Assembly: GCA_963678705.1 (NCBI GenBank)
Contig: OY783216.1
Coordinates: 930,001-994,000 of the forward strand
Origin: Panorpa germanica
Taxonomy: Eukaryota; Arthropoda; Insecta; Mecoptera; Panorpidae
Length of the DNA stretch: 64,000 nucleotides
Direction of reading: 5' to 3'
Shown here one piece after another: positions 47,550 through 59,390 of this stretch; the first letter of the stretch is position 1, and every line of letters begins with the position of its first letter. The position numbers and the translations under genes were made by a program. The notes under the pieces were generated by a model. It was not told the origin of the DNA, did not search any database, and worked only from the letters and a program-made list of their open reading frames with translations.

Positions 47550-47865
47550 CTAAAACATTTTTGTCTTTTGTTCCAGTTTTAGTAAACAAAACACATCTCA
47601 TCTGGAGTCGGTAAGATCAAAGGAAAACACGTTTGTTGTTGTTTTTTAGTCTGCGTGGTTTGAACAACGCAGTTTGGTTTTTTTGTGAACATTTGCGCTT
47701 ATCAGTTGCTGATTATCATGTTTATATATTTTATGGAACACACAGAAAAACATTAAAAACAGTTTGTTTTCGAAAAACAGAACTGTTTTAAATTAAAACA
47801 ACACATGTTTTTGTTTTGTTTTTTGACAACAAAACTGTCTCTGGTGTGAAACCGGCATAAGAATT
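47550..47865 (-). mobile_element. Family K element, copy 1
   Basis: Right end CTGTCTCTGGTGTGAAACCGGCA. The interior (CATCTGGAGTCGGTAAGATC, AAAGGAAAACACGTTTGTTG) is the reverse complement of 50780-50840. It abuts the truncated family A copy. Confidence 0.65.
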
Positions 47866-48407
47866 TTTAATTTACAATTTATATACGCATATCTGGGCAA
47901 ATTCTATTGCTTGGAAGGTGTAAATGATACTTAACTGTTTTTGCTTATCCGGCTTCTTAAGATGCTGATAGCACTGCAAGGATCAATAAAGTGTTATCTT
48001 AGTAACTCCTGCGTTGTATTTCCTATTTTTCTACGTTTTCTTGTTGGTAAACATTAATCGTAAATAAAACCCTATTGTGTAACTAAAGGCGTATAAAAAT
48101 ACACAAAAACAAGCCTCTTCCAAGTCAATTTACTATGGCATTTGTCGGTCGAGCCTCACAGAGATAGACATGCCTAGTGTTCGGCCCGGTTCAATTCCCT
48201 CTATACAAATTTACGTTGCTTTGCAAACACATTCTAACAATTTATTTTACCTTTCGCTTTAGTACCGTTCGCTGAATTTTTAGGAGTTTAAGGAAGAAGC
48301 TCTATCAATATTCTTAGCTTTCTGTTAAAAAGTCATATTTCAAGAATACACAGTCGCTCATACATCAATGCAATTAAGTAAAAAAATTGAGAAAATTGAT
48401 GTTTCTT
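47866..48407. other. No gene seen
   Basis: Unassigned. GCCCGGTTCAATTCCCTC at 48184 resembles a B box but has no matching A box. Confidence 0.5.
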
Positions 48408-48411
48408 AAGG

Positions 48412-49431
48412 GGTTATATAGAGTTAGAATTTAAAAAAATCGATTTTCTTTTATTTCATTTTCGTAATGTACATATATTTAAGTACACACACACACACAG
48501 AAAATTTCAAGTCAATCCGGCGATTATTTTCGAAGTTATGTAAGTTGAAAAACATTTCTTTTATTATATGTAAAGTGCTTTTAAAATTTTAAATGTGTTT
48601 TTCTGAAAACTGGGTTTTTAAAGTCGGTGACCAAGATTTCTCGAAAACCATGTCATTTTATCAAACCGTTGAACCGATCATTCTCAAATTTTAATACAAC
48701 CTTCTTAACCCTGCGTGTGAACACTATATTTTTCTCAGCGTGTGGATTCCAACTGTTTTTTTCATTTTTTTAAATTTATTTATATTATTGTACAACATAT
48801 TAAGTTTATTCTGTAAAAATTTGAAGTCGATTGGAGTAAAACTGTCGGAGATATAGAGTTTTTAGTCTTCACCTCACTGGTCTGCTTTCGTGTTACTTTG
48901 AAACCTTTAAATGCGGTTTCTCACACCTAGCTCAAAATCTACTGGACCAATTCTATTGAAATTTTGCGCACTCTTTCTTTACATAAATGGCGAACTAATG
49001 TTGTCCAGTTTTTTTTTAAATTTTTTAATTTTAACGTATAAAATAACAAAATTTCTGATTTTTTTTCATGAAAAATCGGTATTTTGACTTTCAAGTGCTG
49101 TAAAAAATTGAGAAATCAATAAAAGAAGAAAAACTCGACAGCGTTATCTACAGAAACTTATCAACTAATGAAATCATTTTGGATTTTCGATTTCAGAAAA
49201 TCCAGTCATGAGTTATGAGTGGCACCGCAATGTTACTTTTTTTTGTGACGTCTGCGAATATTCGCTGTCAATGCCCCATTTATTCACATTTATTTATAAA
49301 AATTTATCAAAATATTCTTCAAATATCATTTTATCATGTAGTAATTATAGAAATAATTATATATTAACTTTTTCGTCGAAAAATATTATCAAAAATATAC
49401 TTTCTTTTTATCGTTTTAACCTTATCCCTCC
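48412..49431 (+). mobile_element. Chimeric TTAA element: family B left part joined to family C right part
   Basis: TTAA (48408-48411), then GGGGTTATATAGAGTT (family B end). The B body runs to about 48705. From about 48715 the sequence follows family C (GAAGTCGATTGGAGTAAAAC, TGTCGGAGATATAGAG, then MSYEWHRNVTFFCDVCEYSL at 49208). It ends AACCTTATCCCTCC before TTAA (49432-49435). TTAA at both outer edges suggests that it moved as one unit, or that two neighbours fused. Confidence 0.75.
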
Positions 49432-49435
49432 TTAA

Positions 49436-50040
49436 ACTATTAACAAAATCGAACAAAAATCTCTTTGTAAATGATGAATTGACTCATACCTTAGCAATCG
49501 CATGACAGGAGATAGTCAGAACGTCGCAACGTAACGTACTAACACACACACACAGACACCGAGCATATTTTAGGGTTGCTTGTATTCGAAAGAAAAAAAA
49601 AACTAAAAATCAATAAAAGTAAATAAGTTATGAATAAGGGAATGTTCCACTTGGTATCACCAGTCACTCTTAATTAATTGTGTTAATGAATAAACCGTAT
49701 ATCTGGTTTGTACCACCCCTCACAGACGTCCCGCTCTCCCCATAAACAACGCCCAGCGACGCTATGGCCCACTCTCTCACCCTAGTCAAAGTGAAGTACA
49801 TATTACAGAATATATTACTGCAACGTAATGCCGTTATAGTAACCGGTTTAATCCACTTTATGTTGTTTTGTTTTGAGGAGGAGAATCGCTTTAATTGTCG
49901 ATGTAATCTAACGTTTTAATATTAAAGTGGTAGCAAATTACATAGATTACATGATTAGGTAACAATTAAATACGACGACTGTATACGAATTTAAGGCAAT
50001 AGATTTTTACAAAAAATATTGTAGGTACATAAGTCTTAAG
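49436..50040. other. No gene seen
   Basis: Nothing recognised apart from a short CA run (49541-49553). Confidence 0.5.
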
Positions 50041-50600
50041 ACCCGTACACACTAGTGCGACATCCAACATTTGTTGTAAGAAGTTGTACAACACGTCCAC
50101 ACTAGTGCGACATGCAACTTAATACGTCAGAAGCTTTTATATTCGAACGAATTCCTTCAACCTGCTTTAGAAAAAAAAAATATTTACAAAAAGAAGTAAT
50201 AAAACTCAAAGGTATCTGCTAACTCGTGATTATCCGTGGTCTATTCTTCAGGTCTATTTCATTTGCCTATTTAAACAATATTTTCTAATATTTTTATTTA
50301 TTTACTTGACACAACTAAAAATAACGTCCTAAAAATACTGAAGATTGAGTAGGTGCTCGACTCTTTTGTTCGAGATCACATTCAAAACCGTAATTCCTTT
50401 AGAGTCGGAACGACTTAGGATTGAAACATTTTTTCATAAAAATACTGTCTAGAATTTAAAAAAATAACATAAGAAAGGGTTATATTAGTGTCGCATGTTT
50501 ATGTCGCACTAGTGTGTACGTTAAAAGTACAACACATTTAGTACACTCATGTGTAAATATGATGTAGCATGTTTATGTCGCACCAATCTGTACGAGACTG
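50041..50600. mobile_element. Inverted-repeat element with doubled ends
   Basis: GTACACACTAGTGCGACAT occurs near 50047, and CACACTAGTGCGACATGCAA near 50098. The inverse GTCGCACTAGTGTGTACGT lies at 50504-50522, and GTCGCACCAATCTGTAC near 50577. So each side carries two terminal-repeat units: one element nested in another of its kind, or duplicated ends. Confidence 0.6.
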
Positions 50601-50639
50601 TACAAAACATGTTTTGTTTTGTTTTAAAAGAGTTCTCTC

Positions 50640-50955
50640 TTTCGAAAACAGACTGTTCACACTGAAGAGACTGGTTTTGTTTTTTGTGTTTCCCTGTATG
50701 TCAGAAATAATTATAAGCATGATAAACAACAATAGACAAGCGGAAATGTTCACAAAAAACAAAACTGCGTGTTCAAACCAAGCAGACTAAATAACAACAA
50801 CAAACGTGTTTTCCTTTGATCTTACCCACTCCAGATGGGAATATGTTTTGTTTATTAAAACAGTTTCAAGACAAAAATGTTTTAAGAATTGTCTCTTTGG
50901 TGTTTTTGTTCGTGTTTTATTGAACTGTCTCTCTGGTGTGCAACCGGCATTAGAG
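50640..50955 (+). mobile_element. Family K element, copy 2
   Basis: Left TTCACACTGAAGAGACTGG, right GAACTGTCTCTCTGGTGTGC, then AACCGGCAT. The interior is the inverse of 47550-47865. It directly follows the doubled-end element. Both strands are open for 60-75 codons without family motifs. Confidence 0.65.
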
Positions 50956-51605
50956 CTGCTAATTACATTCGAAAACATTTACAATAATAATCGAAATTAA
51001 TAAACCGTGAATCGATGTCAAAGTTGATTGATTGATTGATTGGATATAACCATGATGCGTTATTACGACACAAAGCTCGACGTCTGGGATCCAACATGTT
51101 CTGAGTGAGGGTGAGGGTGAGGGTGAGGGCGAGGGTGACTTTAATTTGAAACTAATGGAGCAATTACATCGCCATTTACATTTTGAAAGAAACGAACTCA
51201 ACGTGCATATCAATATATAATCCCATTGCTATCGCTCTTTAAAGGTCAACAGAGGTCATCACTCAACTCAAGAAGGCATTGCTTCAATTGAAAAACGCGA
51301 GGTTGTAAATTTATTTAATTAATTGGTTTGTGCTTGTATTTTTTTATTGAATTTTATAGCAGTTTATCGGCTGCGATGTTAAAATAAAACATATACATTA
51401 CTTACGATGTCGACTTCTTCAGTAGGGTATTTCGAGGTGTTTCAAGGAAGCATATTTTATTATGAGTTGAAGCCTCTATTTTTTTCTTTTCTGATTACTA
51501 AAGATTATTACAATCTGTCCTGCCTATAGGACATTCAGTGATAGGTATGTTAAAATAATATGTCTTGCGCGGGATGTGTTCATCGACTCATCCCTCAATT
51601 TTAAT
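50956..51605. other. No gene seen; GGGTGA tandem
   Basis: At 51107-51139 GTGAGG units repeat about five times, next to a GATT tandem at 51026-51041. Not a telomere array. Nothing else was recognised. Confidence 0.5.
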
Positions 51606-51610
51606 AGATC

Positions 51611-52015
51611 CTAGATTCTGTTTATTTGGCTAGTAGGTCCTGAGGTACCTTCTTTTTCAGTCTGCGTACTGTGGAAATATTGGACATTAGACAGCTGGCC
51701 AAATTGTTTGGATGTTCTATTATTCTTGTATACTTTGGTTCTAAGCACTATTTCTTCTTTTGCTGTAGGTATATCCAGGTCTCGATGTATTATGTGATTA
51801 GGTATAAACCATGGTGCATTCGTGACAATCCTTAGCATTTTAGATTGGAATCTTTAAATTATCTCAATATTTGAGGTGGTTGCAGTACCCCATACCATAG
51901 CGGTTTAAGTATGGTTTTGTAGAGCAGGAGTTTGTTTTCTGTGCTAAGTTGTGACTTCCGTCCTATCAGCCAGTACATCTTCTGCAGTTGTAGGCCTAGT
52001 TGCTTTCTTTTAGTA
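51611..52015 (-). mobile_element. Jockey-clade non-LTR retrotransposon, C-terminal fragment
   Basis: Minus strand: FTKRKQLGLQLQKMYWLIGR, then KSQLSTENKLLLYKTILKPL and WYGV. A frame change follows, then LRIVTNAPWFIPNHIIHRDL and DIPTAKEEI. This is the usual Jockey sequence after the polymerase domain ('KY-lIGRkS-L---NK-L-Y--iLkP-W-YG', then 'LR-I--APW-v-N--IH-DL-I'). Homologous to 11030-11830 but a different copy. Confidence 0.88.
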
Positions 52016-52425
52016 AATATATGAAGCCTCTACTTTATAGTTTATTTATACACCAGGACAATGACCCAAAAACTCAATCATGTGCAATGACGAAAAGAAA
52101 ATTCAATCACTCAGAGTTCAAATATTATTAGAAACAATTGATTTTACGTGAGAGCTAAAAGAACATAGTATTTCTAATAGCCCGAAAAGGCAATAGCGAA
52201 TAGATTTAGTTCATTTTGCATGGCAGCTGAAAAAAGTTCCCTGGTGGTATTTGGGTCTACTGTACTGTATTTTAAACTCACAAAATATCAATATAACAAT
52301 TGGTAAATAAAAACACAATTTTCTGTAATGAAGTGCCTTATTTTGTAACTTTTTCTCTGACGTCATGCATCATGAATTTCACTAGTGTGATATTTAGTTG
52401 TTTGTTTACACTACAATTTTAATCA
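52016..52425. other. No gene seen
   Basis: Nothing recognised. Confidence 0.5.
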
Positions 52426-52645
52426 GTGCCGCATTTGGAGGTCTGGAGGCCCTGGGGTAACGAAAGAGCAAAGGCCCCTAATTATTTTCCGAATAAAAGG
52501 AACAATTTTTTTCCGTCAAGTCTTTCAAAAATGTATTGCTAACAAATAAAATTATTTAAACAAAAAATGTAGTAATTAGTTAAAGTCAAATTCAATTTAT
52601 TAAAAGGGCCTGTGGCAGCAGCCCCGCCTGCACTTTATTGTCCCG
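52426..52645 (+). mobile_element. Short hAT-like element
   Basis: CAGTGCCGCATTTGGAGGTC with GAGGCCCTGGGG on the left, and GGGCCTGTGGCAGCAGCCCC, then GCCTGCACT on the right. GC-rich ends with an AT-rich middle and a CAGTG tip are usual for hAT MITEs. The exact ends and duplication are unclear. ACTTTATTGTCCCGCCT at 52633 recurs at 57725. Confidence 0.5.
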
Positions 52646-55250
52646 CCTTAATTGTCAATATTAACACACAAATTAATATCACATATTCTAATTCATGACG
52701 TATAACGTTAGAGAATAAGTTACAAAATAACACCTATAGTTAATGTGATTTTAATAGGTAAAATTTTAACATTGCCTTAAATATATAGTAAATCTAGTAC
52801 AGCATAATATAGTCGCCAAGAGATCGGCGTTAATTCATGGTTAAAATGATTACTAGGTGAATTTTATCTCATAATAACATGCTTTTTCATTGTGTCGTAC
52901 ATATATACGGCACAACATGTTTTAAGCTTGAGTCGTACTTTTAACTATATTTACGTTTTGTAGTTAAAACATTTAAAGCATATTTCAACCTATTTTTTTT
53001 CCATATTTCTTTGACTATAATTCACATATAAAATAAGAAATATAAATGTGAGCACATTATCTTAAATTATCATAAACTAAAACGGTTATTCAAATTATTA
53101 TCATTATTATAGTTTTATCGTACAATGTTCTGCTATTTTTATGCAAAACTTTTTTATTCCATGTTGCTATAATAATTTGATTTACATATCTGTTTATTTT
53201 ATTAGTTGCTTAACAAATTGCTATTTTCTTTTATTAAATTCAAGTATCGCTGTAGATGGTGACATGCCGTGTTCTAAGTTCTGGTTTGTACGCAGGTGTT
53301 ATATGTTTGTATTTCCGTTTACCACGATAATGACTGCGATAAGAAAATCTCATTTACGATTTACACACTATACATTTATGAGTATGTGTGTGTGAACGAC
53401 AATAAAACATTAATAGAACAAATACGCACACCAACACCGACACCGACACCGAGTAGTAATCATATTCTACCCACACAAGTTGAAAGTACTTGAGTAACAT
53501 TAGAGCTTGCAAATTATTTTGTATGTAGACACTATAACGCAAGTACGCAACGCAACGTAAGTGTAGCTGCAACACAAAGAAATAAGTTGTTATTAAGGAC
53601 GACTGATTGCAAACCTTAGCCCCGAATCTACTCGAACCGAATGAGAACGCAACTGTGTTGTTAGTCAGAGAACACACACGGCACGAACGAAACTAAACTG
53701 ATTTGATATTGGTCTTGAGCATGTTTTGAGCGACTGTGTTTCTTGGTTGCAGGGCAATTACGTTGCATACTTTTGATGGTAACATCATGAGCAGAGATGT
53801 GCACACATACTATTCAAAAGTATTTAAATACATACATACATACCAATATCTCACAATACGACACAATAAAATACCCTATTATGCTATTGTTAAAAATTCT
53901 ATAGAGTCATGAAGAACGGGTCGATATGGCTCGTTTTTCGTTTTCGTTGTAAACTGCGTTGCGCGACTAGTTTGCAATCAATCGACCTCTGTGCTGCCCT
54001 GCCCGCTGCCCTGCGAGTAGACAGTTACTGACTCTATTTACTGTCAGGTAGGGATGGCGATTCTTCTTAAAAACGATCAATTTTTTAATCTAAAGAATCG
54101 AAGTGTACATATTGATTCAGAAGAAAATAGAAGTCTAGAAGATCAATTTATCAAAAATCGATTTTTAGATTCTTTTTGACTTTTTACATAAAAAATAAGA
54201 TATTAAACCGATTAAAAAAAACGATTTGTTATCGATTATATTTTTAATAAATTTATACAAAAATACAAGCCTTTCTTATAATTAAAGAATAAGTGAAGAG
54301 TGATATTTGATTATTCAATAAAATCTTGTACGTTATTTATTATAAAATAAAATAATTATAATTTCCAATATTTCATGTCCAAGCCTATAATAAATAAAGT
54401 AAATAATTGAATAGTTGCATTCTTATAAAAGAAAAATCGACTCTCCATTTTCCAGTGTTAGAGATTGATTTACGAGTTCGCCATATTATGTATGCTCTGA
54501 AGTTAGTTACGCAGTCCTTTTATAGCGAATGAATGAGATATCTAATAAGTATCCAAGATATTAGATATTTAATTCTTTCAAAATATACATAATACAAATA
54601 AACTTTATAAATAAAGGAAGTTAGAAAATAAACCCAAATAAATGAAGAGATCAAAACATTCCCTCAAACATCATCTAGAAATAAATACACTTAATAAAAT
54701 ATTTTATCAATACTAATATTTACTTTTATAGAAATTATATTTGAACAAGTTTTTCTTCCAGTTTCTTTCTATGTCTTATTCCCCCAATTCAATTCTCCTT
54801 GTATCCATTTAATAAAGGGAAGATTTCATTTAATGTCACACACTGACCACGAAGGAGGGTTTGGGCGGGAGATGGAGGTGGAGGTACCACGTATAGCGGA
54901 CGTTTTGACACGTTCACCTTTTTATATTGACGTGCTCGTGCCGTTGCATGACCTTTACACCTATGACATCCATCTCTCACTCCCCTTTCTCTCACCCCAA
55001 CTAGATTTGTCAAAGCACCTTTACTCGTAAAGCTCGTCGTGCTTCTTTCTGTTTCCATTATATATTGTATTGTGTACGAGTATACGGGTTATTTAACCAT
55101 GGACGTGTGTTGAAAGATTCTTATGGTATTAGTTTACCATAGAGTACGCGTTAAAAGAATACCAGGTGTTCTGAAGGTTTTGGAAAACGGTAGTCCCCTG
55201 TATAGTGCGTACAGGTTGACGCTATCTATGATCTATCGGTGATTTCCAAA
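52646..55250. other. No gene seen; short tandem repeats
   Basis: (ACACCG)n-like tandem at 53428-53451. A GC-richer patch at 54840-55000 is open on both strands but shows no family. The rest is AT-rich. Confidence 0.45.
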
Positions 55251-55745
55251 GGGGGTTGTCTCCTATGTCTTAATTTCTATAAAACTGTACTATACTCGTA
55301 TATTGATAAAGTGGGCTACTAGAACCTCAAATGTTCAATTATTTTTTAATAACTCCTTATATGTTAAAAAAGTTATTTTGTCCGTTTAATTATTAAAGTG
55401 ATTCAACGTTGTACAATATTCCAAATGCATGTGACATCACAACCGCTAGTTGCTATCTCTTTTATATAACAGAGCGTAAAAAATATATATATTCTTGACA
55501 GAACTCTGACAAGTTTACAGGTTACCAACCTTACATCTCATAAATCTCTGCTATGTGTATTTATATATCAAAATATCAAATATTATTTACAGCTATTTCA
55601 AGGAACAATAAAATTTCTATATTATGTCTCCCGTAACAGGGTTAAATAAAATAAAAACTTATTATTCTTAAACTTGACTTGATTATTTCGACTACCAACA
55701 GCTACAAAACAGTACCACAGCACTGACCTAATCAACAAATAGGTA
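55251..55745 (+). mobile_element. Family A MITE, copy 4 (right end missing)
   Basis: Left end altered to GGGGGTTGTCTCCTATGTCT. The body is intact through CACTGACCTAATCAACAAAT and is then cut. It keeps both CTATCTCTTTTATATAACAG and the TTACAGGTTACCAACC block. Confidence 0.82.
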
Positions 55746-56910
55746 CATACATTCAATCCTTATGCCGACAGTTCACTCTTGGCGAGACATTTGTCTATGT
55801 AATGAGAATGAACATGGCTATTGGTCTCACTTCTTGTTTACTTTGACTTGTACCAAAAGACCGCTCATCAGCCAAAGCAAGGCGTGACCACTCGAGACAG
55901 GTGAAAACGAGGCGAGAGCTACAGTATATGCGATCTCGACGAGTCGAGGCGAGCCACCCGAGACCACGCGAGAGAGGCCAACACGAGGTGAGAGCAACAA
56001 TAAGTTGATACACAATTCGTATTATATTTCCCTTGCGAATTTCAAATCACGGTCACGGTCACGGTCACGGGCTCGTAATCTACACTAGATTGCAAAATAT
56101 CAAAGTTTCCTACTACATATTAAAATATTATACTCGTACAATATTATTATCAAGAGAATTCGTTATGGTATAAAATGAACGGCGTCAAAGTTGTCTGCAA
56201 GTTAACGAAGCGGAGGTGTGTTTCGTGCCGATGGTGTAGTTATTATTATTTAAATTCGTTTCTGCTTTAATAATGAACCATAATGGAATGGTTCTTCATT
56301 AGTAAAACAATTCAAATTAAGTTAAAACAAATTCTCATTAATATTTCATCATATGTACATTGTTTCCTGCATAGTAAATGACTAAGCAACCAGCCCAGCG
56401 TTGGCGTGGGCGTAGTCATTGATATTGAATCAGTAGTGTAACGAAGAAGGTTCTAGCGGAGAAAGTCACCCGTTGTACTGATCGTGATGTGATGCCTACA
56501 TAGTTGCTTGATATAATTAGTATTAAAATATTAATTGTTTGTACAAGCCTTTATAAATTAGTTAACGACCGAGCCCTTTAACCATAACTTTACGTATTGT
56601 TATAAATATTTAATAGTCATTGATTTGTACCACATGTGGGTTACCGAACGCATCGATACATGCGTCGCGACGCCGTGTGGACGGTGTCAAAGAACTGTAC
56701 ATACGAGATATAGTTATGTAACTAGAGTATGGGTTTTCTTTTGTTAGTGGAAGTACCTAAGGGATAACTATATATACAGGGTACGGCAGCACAACTACCT
56801 TTCTTTAAAACATAATAAAACCCATTGTATGAATCAGAAATTTTTTATTTGTTTTTTATAATGTAGGCACCTTAGAATGTTAGTGAATAGCCTATGTTTC
56901 CTATAGATTA
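55746..56910. other. No gene seen; CGAG-rich patch and ACGGTC tandem
   Basis: 55880-55995 is rich in GAGRCGAGG-type phrases that recur irregularly. 56046-56069 holds four units of GGTCAC. No spliced gene was recognised. Confidence 0.45.
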
Positions 56911-57436
56911 AAGGTGTGTCCAAAATGTGTGCGAGAGAGAAAGGTATATGTTCCTATTTGTTCTCTATGCGCATGCGTCGAAGGGACAGCTGTCTAGATA
57001 TAATAAATGTTAATATTCTATTAAGATGTAATAAATATTAAATATGTAAAGAAATTATATTTCTTTAGTTGGTACAAAGCTTGTCTGTCGGTAAAACAGT
57101 GACCGTTCAGTGAAAACATATACTCATGAACGCCATAGATTGCGCTGTAGGGATAACGGCCAATACAGTTGATATTTGGAGTGAACAGAACTCACGTTTT
57201 TAGTTATATTTATATTTAAGTATAGTTTATTTATATTTATACATATCTACATTATTCTGTCAATATAATGTCATATTTAACAACTGTCACGTATTATATC
57301 TAGACAGCTCTGACTTGACAACTGTTACTTTCGACGCATGCGCATGCGAGAACAAATAGGAACATATACCTTTCTCTCTCGCACACATTTTGGACACACT
57401 TTCAGGTCAAGCATTTTCTCTCTCTCTCTCTCTCTG

Positions 57437-57492
<56 letters not shown>

Positions 57493-57499
57493 CTCTAAG
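56911..57499 (+). mobile_element. Family F element, copy 2
   Basis: Left terminal repeat from GGTGTGTCCAAAATGTGTGC (outermost 45 bp missing). The core from AAAGAAATTATATTTCTTT is at 57048-57205. The right terminal repeat ends at TGCTCTAAG (57499). The right side is swollen by (CT)n and (TA)n microsatellites. It lacks the repeat G insertion found at 40995, so it shows the pre-insertion state. Confidence 0.82.
57418..57489. repeat. (CT)n(TA)n compound microsatellite
   Basis: About 12 CT units with one interruption, followed by more than 20 TA units. It grew within the terminal repeat of the family F copy. Confidence 0.95.
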
Positions 57500-58483
57500 A
57501 GGCACATACATAAAGTTTTGTTTTAGTTAGTTTTGAAGATCAAATCAGGGAAGTGACATCCCCCATTCTCCATACACTGAGTAAACCGATTTCTGGCGTT
57601 TGTCGTGACTCGTGCCAGTATAGCAGGCTTTATGTTGGCCATTTCTTCCCGGATGTTGGTCTCCAAATCTTGTAGGGTCCTTGACGATTCTCATAAACAC
57701 GGGAAAAATCACAAGGGGGCAAAACTTTATTGTCCCGCCTCTCGAACGAGACCTCTTGAATGGCGCGCGTTTTAAAAAAGGAAGTTATGAGTAAATAGTT
57801 TATATCTATTTTGCATATCTAAGTTTCTTTTATTAAAAGCAATAACAACGAAGATAAGGGGGGGGGGGGGGGGGGGTTGACCATGTTTGTACGTCACTGT
57901 CTACGTAGTAACTGAATATTTTGTTACTTAGAATACCACGGGCATATTATCAGTACAATTTAATTAAGTAAGTGTTTTCATTTTCAATAAGCCCTCAGGT
58001 ATTTATTAATCTACTCAAATCTATTTAACATTATTACCTCCTCTTCATGGTAATCAAGCACTTCTCCTCATCAACAGAAGCCACTAGCACCAGCTAATAG
58101 CAAGCACTCGGCGTTAATTAACGAGGAGGAGCTTCATCATGTAACAGAATTTCCTGTATAATTCAACACTTACTGAAAGACATGTACGAGTAAATGTACA
58201 AGAACAACCTACACGATGTAGTCTAGCGGCATTAGGGCTCTCTGACACTGCATCCGTTTTCTTGCGACTTGTGTAGTTGCAATAGTACACTTTATCATGA
58301 GAGGAGATGTCTTTTTTATTTATACACCACTGTATGTATTTCATATGTGCGTGCTTGACATCAAGCGCTGATCAACCTTGTGCTCAGATTTGTATGTTTC
58401 CGAATCTCTGGAAAGTCAGTGTTACCAACTAAAGAAATATAATTTCTTTACAAGAATATTATTTGTATTCGATTTGTAACGTA
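57500..58483. other. No gene seen; long G run
   Basis: Includes a 19-base G homopolymer (57858-57876). 58425-58449 is a stub of the family F core (reverse), just before the family A copy. Nothing else was recognised. Confidence 0.5.
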
Positions 58484-59172
58484 ATAGGCTTGTGTCCTCA
58501 TTTTTTAGTGGTCGATTTTTCAATTGGTGATTGAAATTGATGTTAATGTGTATTGGTGTGTCTATTTTATTAAATATCTAAATGTTGACGGAGATATAGC
58601 AATTAAAAATTTGAATTGAAGTTTAAGCGCTAGAAATGGTCGGCCATATTTGTATGACGTGAAATTCATTTTAACGTCAGTTATTTGTTGAGTAGGTCAG
58701 TGCTGTGGTAATGTTTTGTAGCTGTTGGTAGTCGAGATAATAAAGTCAAGTCAAAGAATAATAAGTTTTTATTTTATTTAACCTTGTTACGGCAGACATA
58801 ATATTGAAATTTGATTGTTCCTTGAAATAGCTGTAAATAATATTTGATATTTTGATATATAAATACATATAGCAGTGATTTATGAACTGTAAGGTTGGTA
58901 ACCTGTAAACTTGCCAGAGTTCTATCTTGAATATGCTATCTCTTTTACACTCCGTTGTATAAAAGAGATAGCAACTAGCGACTGTGATTTCACATGCAGT
59001 TGGAATGTTGTCCAACGTTGAATCACTTTAATAATTAAAGAGAAAAAAATGACTTTTTTAATTGTTAATGTCTCCTGAAATATAACAAGTTATTAAAAAG
59101 TAATTGGACATTTGAGGTTCTAGTAACCAACTTTATCTTTTATAGAAATTAAGACATAGGACACAATCCCAT
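58484..59172 (-). mobile_element. Family A MITE, copy 5 (reverse, both ends)
   Basis: Left ATAGGCTTGTGTCCTCATTT after TA; right AGGACACAATCCCAT followed by TA. It is the longest copy (689 bp), keeping blocks lost elsewhere. TA on both sides supports the assigned ends. Confidence 0.88.
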
Positions 59173-59390
59173 TAAGTGTAATACAATTTAGATATTACTT
59201 CTGATAATTCTGAAAAACTTAAATAGCTATTTAATACTTTGTAAGCAGGAATCTGATGTTTCTCAACCGATACCGCAATTATACTTACTAAATCAAAACC
59301 AATGTATCAGAATTTATTTTTTCATAGCTATCTAATTCATTATTAATAAAATATTTATTAAATTATTTACATAATGTCATAATTATTCAA
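59173..59390 (-). other. 3' flank of the NTMT-like gene
   Basis: Downstream of the stop at 59391 on the minus strand. The minus strand reads AATAAA near 59345 (plus strand TTTATT at 59349), a possible polyadenylation signal about 40 bases after the stop. Confidence 0.4.

Noticed and set aside
48160-48200. Possible tRNA B box GGTTCAATTCC
   Set aside because: No matching A box or stems could be drawn.
51107-51139. GTGAGG tandem as a telomere-like array
   Set aside because: Too short and not the insect TTAGG repeat; an ordinary minisatellite.
58746-59015. 89-codon frame on the minus strand
   Set aside because: Lies wholly inside family A copy 5 and is broken in other copies of that family.
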